Source: an uncultured Rhodospirillales bacterium
GTDB lineage: Bacteria; Pseudomonadota; Alphaproteobacteria; Acetobacterales; Acetobacteraceae
Length of the DNA stretch: 44,688 bases
Direction of reading: 5' to 3'
Assembly (NCBI GenBank): GCA_903865895.1
Contig: CAIPLM010000073.1
Span: 1 to 44,688 of the forward strand
Both the position numbers and the translations under genes were made by a program. The notes beneath the pieces are model-generated. The model worked only from the letters and a program-made list of their open reading frames with translations, was not told where the DNA came from and made no database searches. Shown here in pieces: positions 19,767-26,285 of the stretch. The first letter of the stretch is position 1. Every line of letters begins with the position of its first letter.

Positions 19767-19899
19767 GCGGCCCTCTCGTTGTTCGGCATTGGCCAAATGA
19801 CCAGGCGGTCTGGCCATCTTGGCGGCACGCTACAAGCCATCTCACGGCGCTGGCAACGGCGGATGTGCCGGGTGGGCGGCGGGATATGATCGGAGAGAT

Positions 19900-19939
19900 G
19901 TATGATTTAATCATACGTCGCGATATGAGTCTGATCATA
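19900..19939. promoter_or_regulatory. Palindromic operator/promoter of the parDE pair
   Basis: GTATGATTTAATCATAC (19900-19916) is a perfect palindrome with 7 bp arms and a 3 nt centre. Fifteen bases further, TATGA and TCATA (19924-19939) form a second, shorter inverted repeat with the same half-site TATGA. The stretch is AT-rich within GC-rich surroundings and sits 14-53 nt before the antitoxin ATG, with AAGGAG in between. This suits autoregulation by a ribbon-helix-helix antitoxin. Confidence 0.65.
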
Positions 19940-19952
19940 AGGAGTTTGAGCC

Positions 19953-20240
19953 ATGCGCAACACTCAAGCGATCAGCGTGACGCTGCCCCACGACATGGTG
20001 GCGATGGTCAAAGCGAAAGTCGCGTCCGGCGAATATGCGACGGAGAGCGAAGTGATCCGTGATGGCTTGCGCACGCTACTAGCGCGCGACGCCGCGCTCG
20101 AAAACTGGCTGCGTGGCGAGGTCGCCAAGAGCTATGACGAATTTGCCGCCGATCCGGGCATCGGGATTCCCTCGGATGAGGTGATGGCGCGGCTCCGCGC
20201 ATCGTATCGCGAACGTCTGGTGACTCCCCGGACCCGATGA
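19953..20240 (+). CDS. parD: Type II antitoxin, ParD/CopG family
   Basis: 95 residues with AAGGAG about 8 nt before the ATG. The N-terminal ribbon-helix-helix (ISVTLPHDMVAMVKAKVASGEYATESEVIRDGLR, written here in parts: beta strand 7-11, helices about 13-24 and 30-44) binds DNA. The C-terminal half should wrap the ParE toxin. The GEYATESEVIRDGLR pattern is diagnostic of ParD. The last codons overlap the toxin start by 4 nt (ATGA). The pair probably controls its own promoter through the palindromes just upstream. Confidence 0.92.
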   Translation: MRNTQAISVTLPHDMVAMVKAKVASGEYATESEVIRDGLRTLLARDAALENWLRGEVAKSYDEFAADPGIGIPSDEVMARLRASYRERLVTPRTR

Positions 20241-20563
20241 AGGGATACGCGGTCGTCTTCACGCCGCGCGCGGAACACCAACTCGCCGAATTGTATGCCT
20301 ACATCGCCGACCGAAGCGGGGAACCACGTGCGGTGTCCTACGATGGCAAGATCATCGCCGCCTGTGACGGGCTTGCGACGTTTCCGGCGTGCGGCACTCA
20401 ACGCGACGATTTTCGGCCGGATTTGCGCATCCTGAGGTATGCGGGACGCGTGACATTTGCCTTCGCCGTCAACGCCACGACAGAAACGGTCGCCATTCAC
20501 GGCGTATTCTATGGCGGGCAGGATTTCGAGACGTTGCTGCGGGATGCCGAAGCGTATGATTGA
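20237..20563 (+). CDS. parE: Type II toxin, ParE/RelE superfamily
   Basis: 108 residues coupled to parD. The sequence starts KGYAVVFTPRAEHQLAELYAYIAD, the ParE helical hairpin, and continues with RRDDFRPDLRILRYAGRVTFAF-like strands and a final HGVFYGGQDFETLL. Plasmid and chromosomal ParE toxins inhibit DNA gyrase; the RelE relatives cut mRNA. The lack of RelE catalytic residues and the ParD partner favour the gyrase-type. Intact and probably functional. Confidence 0.9.
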   Translation: MKGYAVVFTPRAEHQLAELYAYIADRSGEPRAVSYDGKIIAACDGLATFPACGTQRDDFRPDLRILRYAGRVTFAFAVNATTETVAIHGVFYGGQDFETLLRDAEAYD

Positions 20564-20600
20564 TGGATTTGGGCCTGTGACACCCGCCCGATCTCAGGAG

Positions 20601-20652
20601 CGAGCCGGGCGGGTGCAATCCGTCATCCACGCGGCGGGTTGCCCCCGCCCCG
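20601..20652 (+). repeat. GC-rich palindromic repeat, copy 1
   Basis: Core GGGCGGGTGCAATCCGTC followed by CACGCGGCGGGTTGC and CCCGCC. GGCGGG and CCCGCC ends can pair. Shares the GCGGCGGGTT core with copies at 20801-20850 and 21951-22004. Confidence 0.7.
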
Positions 20653-20800
20653 CAGGCTGACCGAAGTGCGGCGTTGTGTGCCCCGCGGTGCCGGCCGGGA
20701 GGGTTCCGTCCGGGCCGCCGGCGGCGGAGTGGTAGAGGGTTGCGATGGTGGGATGCGCTGCGCTGTCCTGCCCTACGGCCAAAAGTTTGTGCTGTCAGCG

Positions 20801-20850
20801 AGTAGGGCGGGTGCACCCCGTCGTTCACGCGGCGGGTTTTACCCGCCATA
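20801..20850 (+). repeat. GC-rich palindromic repeat, copy 2
   Basis: GTAGGGCGGGTGCACCCCGT, then CGTTCACGCGGCGGGTT and ACCCGCCATAC. It aligns with copy 1 over its whole length with few changes and lies 77 nt before the low-GC membrane protein gene. Confidence 0.75.
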
Positions 20851-20927
20851 CGCTTGCTACCAAAAGGCAGTTGCGAATGCAGCGCGTTCGATGCAGAAAT
20901 TATCGATGGATGCGGAAGGCAAAAACG

Positions 20928-21950
20928 ATGAATTTGCAATGGGTCGTGGAAAGGGGCTTCTATATCCTCGGGACAGCCATTGTGCTGATCCTGTTTGTTG
21001 TATTGGGGTCGCACGAGGTTGATGGCGATCTGAAGGCGTTTGCGTTGATTGCCATCATTGCCACGTTTGTTCTCATGATGACGCTATGGTACCATAGGAA
21101 CAGTCAAGCTACACGGAAAATCAGAATAGAGGAAATTGTCTCAGCATGCTCTAAAGATCCCACGCGAGCGAAACTAGCTGTCGAGCTTTATCTTCATTCG
21201 AGAGAGTATGCGAGTAAAGCGAATCGAAATAGTCTGTACTCAGTCCTAGTTTTAGTCGCACTTGGTGTTTCTGTAGTTTTCGTTGGCTACGTTTTGAACC
21301 TAGATGCCGTTCGCTTCTCAACAATTGGCGACCTAAAGAATTCCGAGGCAAGAGCGTTAGATATATACCAGGACTCCGCGCAAAATTCTCGGCCCGACGA
21401 ATACTGGAGGGCTCACCCGGACGAACAAAAAGCATTCTCGGACAGGCAATCGACGGCGCTCGCAACTTATAAGACGGCGTCAGACCGGACAACTGAGGCG
21501 CTAAAGCGTGAAACAGAAGCTCAGGCCAACATGTTCAGCGCGGGCTACCGAATTACGTCCGCGCTCATAACGAGAGCTTCCATGATCGGCGTGGCGATAT
21601 ATCTCGTTATACTTTTAAATCGAGGGTATAAATACAATAATGGCATGGCCTCATTCTACGCCGCGAGGTTCATGGCCACTTTGGCAATCGAGAATGATAG
21701 CGAAACATTTGTTAAGCGGACAAAAATGTTCTCCCCCGACATCGTTTATGACACCGATATTGATCATCCCCTCGACAAGCTGAAAGCGTTGTTTGAGAAG
21801 TTGCTGGAAAAGTTTGGGTCTAGTGGCGGCGGCAATGGATCCCCCGCCGGGGCCGCACCGAAGGTGACCAAAGATCGAACCAGCGAACCGGTCAAGGGCG
21901 AAACCGCCTTACCAACCGAAACCACCTTGCAGAATCCTGAGCGAAAATAG
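20928..21950 (+). CDS. Four-helix membrane protein of unknown function, low GC, probably acquired
   Basis: 340 residues from the ATG with GGAAGG 8 nt upstream; in-frame ATGs further left lie in repeat DNA. I do not recognise the family. Predicted membrane helices lie at about 11-27, 36-54, 102-123 and 211-230. A charged, probably helical segment (about 131-205, many Asp/Glu/Lys/Thr/Ser) lies between helices 3 and 4. After helix 4 comes a soluble region (MASFYAARFMATLAIEND, DKLKALFEKLLEKF) and a low-complexity Gly/Ser/Pro/Lys/Thr tail. Codon use is AT-rich and clearly unlike every neighbour. It is bracketed by copies 2 and 3 of a GC-rich repeat. A stress or defence role near a ParDE pair is possible but unproven. 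Confidence 0.75.
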   Translation: MNLQWVVERGFYILGTAIVLILFVVLGSHEVDGDLKAFALIAIIATFVLMMTLWYHRNSQATRKIRIEEIVSACSKDPTRAKLAVELYLHSREYASKANRNSLYSVLVLVALGVSVVFVGYVLNLDAVRFSTIGDLKNSEARALDIYQDSAQNSRPDEYWRAHPDEQKAFSDRQSTALATYKTASDRTTEALKRETEAQANMFSAGYRITSALITRASMIGVAIYLVILLNRGYKYNNGMASFYAARFMATLAIENDSETFVKRTKMFSPDIVYDTDIDHPLDKLKALFEKLLEKFGSSGGGNGSPAGAAPKVTKDRTSEPVKGETALPTETTLQNPERK

Positions 21951-22004
21951 CCAGTAAGGCGGGCGCGGCCCGCCGTCGACGCGGCGGGTTGCACTCGCCC
22001 TACT
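21951..22004 (+). repeat. GC-rich palindromic repeat, copy 3
   Basis: Begins immediately after the membrane-protein stop codon: AGTAAGGCGGGCGCGGCCCG, then CCGTCGACGCGGCGGGTTGC and TCGCCCTACT. It is in the same orientation as copies 1 and 2, so the low-GC gene lies between direct repeats. Confidence 0.7.
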
Positions 22005-22056
22005 GCAATCATGATTTCCCAGCCTTTCGGCCGTCGACGATCCGAAGCAGCAAGCC

Positions 22057-22085
22057 TTAGGATGCGTGAGCGAAGCGCGACGCAT
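22057..22085 (+). repeat. REP-like palindrome, copy 1
   Basis: TTAGG, arm ATGCGT, loop with AGCGAAGCGC, arm ACGCAT. Same plan as the copies at 22164-22193 and 22281-22309, which are in the opposite orientation. Confidence 0.7.
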
Positions 22086-22163
22086 AAAAAGCGGCTACCG
22101 ATTGCGGCACCGTTGATCGCCCCGCTCTGCCGGTATGATCGTCCGAGTGCTTTGAGGCACCGT

Positions 22164-22193
22164 GATGCGTCGCGCTTCGCTTACGCATCCTAC
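22164..22193 (-). repeat. REP-like palindrome, copy 2 (inverted)
   Basis: Read on the minus strand: GTAGG, arm ATGCGT, AAGCGAAGCGCG, arm ACGCAT. Nearly identical to copy 1 but inverted, 78 bp away. Confidence 0.7.
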
Positions 22194-22225
22194 CTCGCTG
22201 TCTCGCTGTCTCGCTGTCTCGTTGT
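22194..22225 (+). repeat. 8-bp tandem repeat, four units of CTCGCTGT
   Basis: Three perfect units CTCGCTGT (22194-22217) and a fourth, CTCGTTGT, with one change. The array directly adjoins REP-like copy 2. It is intergenic, so it is a candidate variable-number repeat rather than a coding phase switch. Confidence 0.8.
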
Positions 22226-22280
22226 TCCGCTTTGCTTGCTTGGCGATGCGCGTGATGCCGTGACGAGGGGCGCGCGTGGA

Positions 22281-22309
22281 GGCGGATGCGCTTTGCTTAT
22301 CCGCCCTAC
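22281..22309 (-). repeat. REP-like palindrome, copy 3 (different arms)
   Basis: Read on the minus strand: GTAGG, arm GCGGAT, AAGCAAAGCGC, arm ATCCGC. The central AAGC(G/A)AAGCGC and the GTAGG flank match copies 1 and 2, but both arms differ together so that pairing is kept. Confidence 0.7.
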
Positions 22310-22399
22310 CCCTCTACCGCGTTGAACGTGGTGATGCGGGGGGATGGTGGGGGCCGCCGCACTGCCGGAGAAAAAATTTCTGGGTGTGCGATTTTTTGC

Positions 22400-22428
22400 T
22401 TGATTCATACAAACAATTGAATTATTTT
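22400..22428 (+). promoter_or_regulatory. Possible sigma-70-type promoter
   Basis: TTGATT (22400-22405), 17 nt, TATTTT (22423-22428), in an AT-rich patch 46 nt before the next ORF. Spacing is ideal, sequence match moderate. Confidence 0.35.
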
Positions 22429-22473
22429 AAATGTCGTTAATGACAGACCAACGAAAGGAGTGACCCGAAACCG

Positions 22474-22815
22474 ATGCGCCGACCCTTTGCCCCCTATGCG
22501 CCTGCCCCGCACGGCATCGCCGCCTTGATTGGCGGAATGCTGGGCGCGTTGCTGTACGCGCTGTTGGGATGGCTGCTTGGGGAGCGGGAGGTTTGGGAGG
22601 CGCATGAGTTGGAGGGCACGCTTACGCCGGTGTTGGTGGCGCAGGCGGGGATTTCGTTTGAGACCGAGCCCTATGTGGAATGGGTGGCGGTGCCGGCGCC
22701 GTGGCGGAATGGGCGGTTGTTGCCGAAGCGGCATGCGCGGGTGCCTGGTGCGCAGACGCCGGCGCATGGGGTGCGGCTGGCGGCGTTGGTGCGTGGGCCG
22801 CCTTTGGCTGTTTGA
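22474..22815 (+). CDS. Small hypothetical membrane-anchored protein
   Basis: 113 residues; I do not recognise a family. A single hydrophobic helix lies at about 14-35 (GIAALIGGMLGALLYALLGW), followed by a soluble part with several Pro, Trp and Arg. An AAAGGAG sequence lies 14-20 nt before the ATG, rather far but plausible, and a promoter-like pair precedes it. The GC-rich composition makes open frames common here and overlapping ORFs exist in other frames, so the gene is not certain. If real, it would sit in the inner membrane with a short soluble tail. Confidence 0.45.
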   Translation: MRRPFAPYAPAPHGIAALIGGMLGALLYALLGWLLGEREVWEAHELEGTLTPVLVAQAGISFETEPYVEWVAVPAPWRNGRLLPKRHARVPGAQTPAHGVRLAALVRGPPLAV

Positions 22816-22911
22816 CGCGCTCAGACTGGGTTGACCGGCATTGCCAAAGGGCGATGCGCGGGCGCTGACGCGCGCCTGCTGTTTTGTTCTTTCACATTTG
22901 CATCCGGCGCT

Positions 22912-22966
22912 ATACCAACCCGCTTTGATGTTGACCCATGAAGAATGGGTCAACGCGGGTCGGTAT
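22912..22966. repeat. Large hairpin A of the ATACCAACCCGC family
   Basis: Outer arms ATACCAACCCGC (22912-22923) and GCGGGTCGGTAT (22955-22966; one T-to-C change that would still allow G-U pairing). Inner arms GTTGACCCAT and ATGGGTCAAC flank a GAAGA loop (22940-22944). The left side has a 6 nt bulge (TTTGAT). Its outer arms are the same as those of the hairpin at 23011-23063. Confidence 0.8.
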
Positions 22967-23010
22967 CAGAGTCTCTTTTGGCGCGCGGCCGCCCCACCAA
23001 CCCCGCGCGC

Positions 23011-23063
23011 AATACCAACCCGCACAATGCGTGGAAGAGTCACGCATTGTGCGGGTTGGTATT
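23011..23063. repeat. Large perfect hairpin B of the same family; likely terminator of the Liv operon
   Basis: Two perfect 23 bp arms (23011-23033 and 23041-23063) around the loop GAAGAGT. Outer part AATACCAACCCGC is shared with hairpin A; the inner part ACAATGCGTG is different. The right arm overlaps the TAA of the minus-strand binding-protein gene by 2 nt, so the hairpin begins where that gene ends and can stop transcription of the Liv operon. Confidence 0.85.
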
Positions 23064-24210
23064 ACTTCATAGCGCAGAGTTCGGCGTAGGCGGCGGGGAC
23101 TTGGGTGCGGATTTTGCGGTCCGTGCGGATGGCGAGTTGGCCGTCGGGGCCGCGGGCGACCGAAAGGGCGTACCAGTCGAGCACCGGGCCCTGGTTGGTG
23201 CCGAAGCTGAAGCGGCCGCGGACGGAGGGGAAGTCGGCACGTTTGAGGGCGGTGCGGAAGGCGGCATCGAGTTTGCCGCCGCTGGATTTCAGCGCGGCGG
23301 CGATCATGTTGGCGGTCTCGTAGCCATGAGCGGCGTAGTAGGTGGGGGGGCGGTTATAGGCGGCGCGGTAGGCGGCGACGAACTCGCGGTTGGCGGGGTT
23401 GTCGAGGTCGGCGTTCCATTCGCCGGCGATCTTTACGTTGGTGGCGGCGTCACCCACGGCGGCGAGGAGGCGAGGGTCGAGCGAGGGGGCGGCGACGACG
23501 AGGGGGATCTGGTCCTTGAGGCCGGAGGCGGCCCATTGCTTGAGGAAGTTGATGCCGAGGCCGCCGGGCTGGAATTCGTAGACCGCGTCGGGGGCGGCGG
23601 CGCGGATTTGGGCGATTTCGGCGGAAAAATCGTTCTGGTCGAGGCTGGTGTAGATTTCGCCGGCGATGGTGCCTTTGAACTCCTTCTTGACGGCGGCGAT
23701 GACCTGCTTGCCGGCCTGGTAGTTGGGGGCCATGACGAAGAGGCGCTTCATGCCGAGCTCATTGGCCAGCGTGCCGGCGGAGGCGTGGAGGTTTTCGTCC
23801 CAGCCGGTGACGAAGTAGTTGGGCGCGCAGCCTTTGCCGGCGTATTCGTCGGGCGAGGTGTTGGGGCCGAGCCAGTAGGCGTCGGCGTCGATGATGTCAC
23901 CGAGCATGGCGAGGGCGACGTTGGTGAAGATGGTGCCGGTGAAGAGTTTAACCTTGTCGGATTTCAGCATGCGGTCGGCGATCTGCTTGGCGGCGGCGGG
24001 TTTGAGGCCGTCATCCTCGACCAGGGTTTGCACCGGGTAGCCGCCGAGCTTGCCGCCGCCGAGTTTCACCGCGAGGGCGAAGCCGTCCCGCATGTCCTCG
24101 CCGAGATAGCCGCCGGGGCCGGAGAGGGTGGTGATGAAGCCGATTTTCAGCGGCTCCTGGGCGAAAGCGGGGAAGGCGAGGAGGGCGGCGAGGAGGGGGA
24201 GGAAGCGCAT
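23062..24210 (-). CDS. Branched-chain amino-acid-type ABC transporter substrate-binding protein (LivK-like), second copy
   Basis: 382 residues with a signal peptide (MRFLPLLAALLAFPAFAQ, cleavage after about residue 17). The mature N-terminus LKIGFITTLSGPGGYLGEDM and the later GYETANMIAAALKSSGGKLD are typical of the Peripla_BP_6/LivK group. It belongs to the same subfamily as the binding protein at 29165-30328: both have ITTLSGPGGYLG, EDDGLKPA(A/Q)AKQIA, RMLKSD, VLDWY/VQDWY-type ends. It is the last gene of the Liv operon, 12 nt after the carboxylesterase, and ends inside a perfect hairpin. The ligand may be an aromatic or modified amino acid rather than leucine, but this cannot be read from sequence. 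Confidence 0.9.
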   Translation of the reverse strand: MRFLPLLAALLAFPAFAQEPLKIGFITTLSGPGGYLGEDMRDGFALAVKLGGGKLGGYPVQTLVEDDGLKPAAAKQIADRMLKSDKVKLFTGTIFTNVALAMLGDIIDADAYWLGPNTSPDEYAGKGCAPNYFVTGWDENLHASAGTLANELGMKRLFVMAPNYQAGKQVIAAVKKEFKGTIAGEIYTSLDQNDFSAEIAQIRAAAPDAVYEFQPGGLGINFLKQWAASGLKDQIPLVVAAPSLDPRLLAAVGDAATNVKIAGEWNADLDNPANREFVAAYRAAYNRPPTYYAAHGYETANMIAAALKSSGGKLDAAFRTALKRADFPSVRGRFSFGTNQGPVLDWYALSVARGPDGQLAIRTDRKIRTQVPAAYAELCAMK

Positions 24211-24222
24211 TTGGGGCTCCGG

Positions 24223-25596
24223 TCAGGCAAAGATGTGGTGGCTGTTGCTGTGCGGCTCGGGACCCCCGGCGAACCCGGCGACAATCGCGCGCAGGCGGGC
24301 GGAGAGGGCGTGCATCGCCGCGGGGTCACCGCCCGCCAGCATCGCCGCATCGGGCCATTGCGGAAAATTGCCGAAGAGGAAGGGGAGGTCGATGCAGTGG
24401 CAGGCTTTGAACTTATTGCCCGGCGCCGCCCAGTCGAAGCTGTAGGTCTGCACCCTTGCCCCGGCAGTCCGGGCAGCGGCGGCGAATTCCTCGGCGGGCA
24501 GGCGGAACATGTGGTCGGTCACGAGATCGCCGATAAGGTCGCGGAGCGTGCCGTCGGGGCGGCGGGCGCGGTAGCTGTCGATGGCGGCCGCGCTGCCGGC
24601 GAGGTCGGCGAATTTCGCGGCGACAAGGGCGGGGTCTGGCGCGTCAAAGCCGGGGTCGGGCGCGAAGAAGGCGTGCATCTCCTCGCGCGTGGCGCCGATC
24701 AGAATATCGACGTTGCGCGATGCCGCCGCCTCGGCGCCGGCTTGCAGGAAGGCGGCCGGGTCCGCCACCGCGTCGGCGTCGCCTTCGGCCGCGGGGAGGA
24801 GGGGCAGGGCGATGTCAGCGAAGCCGGCGAAGGCCCGGACCATGTGGATGTTGGCCTCGACCAGCGCCGCGACCGGGGCGGTGGCGAGGCCGCGAACGGG
24901 CAGGCCGAGATGGGCGGCCATGCGCTCGGCCACCTCGGCTGCCGCGCCGAGGGCCATCGGGGCCATGCGGGGGATGCCGCTCATCAGCACGGCGCGATGG
25001 AACAGGCCGCGCGTGGCTGGCCGGGTCAGCATCACGTGGATGGCATGGGCCCCGGCGGATTGGCCGGCCACCGTGACGTTGGCGGGGTCGCCACCGAAGG
25101 AAGCGATGTTGGCCTGCACCCAGGCGAGGGCGGCCTCCATGTCCTCGATGCCGCGATTGCCGGGCGAGAGGTCGGGGTGGGCGAGGAAGCCGAGGGCGCC
25201 GAGGCGGTAATTGACGCCGACGACGACCAGGCCGTTCTCGGCGGCGAGCACGCCGCCGTCATACCAGTCGAGCGAGCCGGCGCCGGTCCAGTAGGCGCCG
25301 CCGTGGAAGAACACCAGCACGGGGCGGGCGCCTTCCAGCGCGGGGGTGGCGATGGTGAGGGTGAGGCACTCTTCCGCCTGCGCGCGGTCGTAGTCGCCCA
25401 TGGCGAGGGCAAGCCGGGAGCGCGGCTGCGGGCCGATCGGGCCGTGGTGTGTGGCATCGAGCGTACCGGTCCAGCCGGGGACGGCGGTGGGGGGGCCGAA
25501 GCGGGTGGCGGAGGCGTAGGGGATGCCGCGGAAGCGGATCACCCCCCTGCCCTGTTCACCCTGCAAGGCGCCGTGTCGGGAATGGGCGATGGCCAT
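24223..25596 (-). CDS. Type B carboxylesterase within the Liv operon
   Basis: 457 residues. Oxyanion motif FFHGGAYW (His98 to Trp103), AGQSAGAH with nucleophile Ser180, Glu in TREEMHAFFAPDPG and His in FKACHCIDLPFLFGNF. It is a paralogue of the carboxylesterase at 5869-7320 (shared REE(V/M)HAF and CHCI(E/D)LPF). Start at ATG 25596 lies 2 nt after the livF stop; the longer in-frame start would overlap livF. No signal peptide. Its place between the ATPase gene and the second binding protein suggests that the imported substrate is an ester or amide that is opened in the cytoplasm. Confidence 0.92.
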   Translation of the reverse strand: MAIAHSRHGALQGEQGRGVIRFRGIPYASATRFGPPTAVPGWTGTLDATHHGPIGPQPRSRLALAMGDYDRAQAEECLTLTIATPALEGARPVLVFFHGGAYWTGAGSLDWYDGGVLAAENGLVVVGVNYRLGALGFLAHPDLSPGNRGIEDMEAALAWVQANIASFGGDPANVTVAGQSAGAHAIHVMLTRPATRGLFHRAVLMSGIPRMAPMALGAAAEVAERMAAHLGLPVRGLATAPVAALVEANIHMVRAFAGFADIALPLLPAAEGDADAVADPAAFLQAGAEAAASRNVDILIGATREEMHAFFAPDPGFDAPDPALVAAKFADLAGSAAAIDSYRARRPDGTLRDLIGDLVTDHMFRLPAEEFAAAARTAGARVQTYSFDWAAPGNKFKACHCIDLPFLFGNFPQWPDAAMLAGGDPAAMHALSARLRAIVAGFAGGPEPHSNSHHIFA

Positions 25597-25598
25597 GG

Positions 25599-26285
25599 TC
25601 AGACTCCCAGATATCGGTGGGCGAGGTCGGGGGCGGCATCCAGCTCGGCCGAGCTGCCCTGCCACACCGTGCGGCCCTTTTCGATGATGAAATGCCGATC
25701 GCCCAGGCGCTTCAAGTGGGCGAGGTTCTTGTCGACGACGAGGATCGACTGGCCCTCGGCCTTGAGGCGCTCAATGCAGCGCCAGATTTCGGCGCGGATA
25801 AGGGGGGCGAGGCCCTCGGTCGCTTCATCGAGCACGAGGAGGCGCGGGTTGGTCATCAAAGCGCGCCCGATCGCCAGCATCTGCTGCTCGCCGCCGGAGA
25901 GGGTGCCGCCCATCTGGGCGTGGCGCTCGGCGAGGCGGGGGAAGAGGGCGTAGACGCGATCGAGCGTCCAGAAGGTGCCGCGGGAGGTGGCGATCAGGTT
26001 TTCGCGCACGGTCAGCGCCGGGAAGATCAGCCGCCCCTCCGGGACCAGGCCGATGCCGAGGCGGGCGATGCGCTCGGGGGAGCGGCGGGCGATGTCCTGG
26101 CCAGCGAAGCGGATGGTGCCGGCGCGGGGGGGCAGCAGGCCCATGAGGGTGCGGATGGTGGTGGTCTTGCCCATGCCGTTGCGGCCCATGAGGGTGACGA
26201 GTTGGCCCGGGGCGATGGCGAGCGAGATGTCGTGGAGCACCTGGCTGTGGCCGTAGGCGGCTTGCAGGCCGGCGATCTCCAGCAT
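25599..26285 (-). CDS. livF: Branched-chain amino-acid-type ABC transporter ATPase LivF
   Basis: 228 residues. Walker A GRNGMGKT (34-41), signature LSGGEQQ (129-135), Walker B LLVLDEATEGLAP (149 on). The GRNGMGKTT form and the TLMGLLPPRAGTI segment identify LivF rather than LivG. The ATG at 26285 shares one base with the livG stop (TGATG); a GTG one codon upstream is the alternative. It energises the LivHM channel with LivG. Confidence 0.95.
   Translation of the reverse strand: MLEIAGLQAAYGHSQVLHDISLAIAPGQLVTLMGRNGMGKTTTIRTLMGLLPPRAGTIRFAGQDIARRSPERIARLGIGLVPEGRLIFPALTVRENLIATSRGTFWTLDRVYALFPRLAERHAQMGGTLSGGEQQMLAIGRALMTNPRLLVLDEATEGLAPLIRAEIWRCIERLKAEGQSILVVDKNLAHLKRLGDRHFIIEKGRTVWQGSSAELDAAPDLAHRYLGV

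Larger units (their letters stand above)
20564..20927. other. Gene-free stretch with two copies of a GC-rich repeat
   Basis: No credible gene is seen between the toxin stop and the membrane protein start. The stretch holds two copies of a roughly 50 bp repeat (20601-20652 and 20801-20850; see those entries), mixed with unremarkable GC-rich sequence. From about 20860 the base composition turns AT-rich, marking the edge of the atypical gene that follows. Confidence 0.6.
21951..22473. other. Repeat-rich gene-free stretch
   Basis: No supported gene. From left to right it holds copy 3 of the GC-rich repeat, three REP-like palindromes, an 8-bp tandem repeat and an AT-rich promoter-like patch just before the next ORF. 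Each is listed separately. Short ORFs here run through the repeats and lack ribosome sites. Confidence 0.6.

Noticed and set aside
20745-20927. N-terminal extension of the membrane protein
   Set aside because: The extension reads through the GC-rich repeat and lacks a ribosome site; ATG 20928 has GGAAGG at 8 nt.
22011-22325. 104-codon ORF across the REP-like copies and the 8-bp tandem repeat, as a phase-variable gene
   Set aside because: No ribosome site, sequence dictated by repeats (for example LAVSLSRCLVV), no domain.
22912-23063. Integron attC sites or a CRISPR fragment
   Set aside because: No integrase, no GTTRRRY core, no regular spacing of repeats; the two hairpins differ inside and are not separated by spacers of equal size.
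22945-25953. 1002-codon open frame on the plus strand
   Set aside because: Antisense to a binding protein, a carboxylesterase and livF, all with full motifs; Gly/Val/Glu-rich composition typical of a shadow frame.
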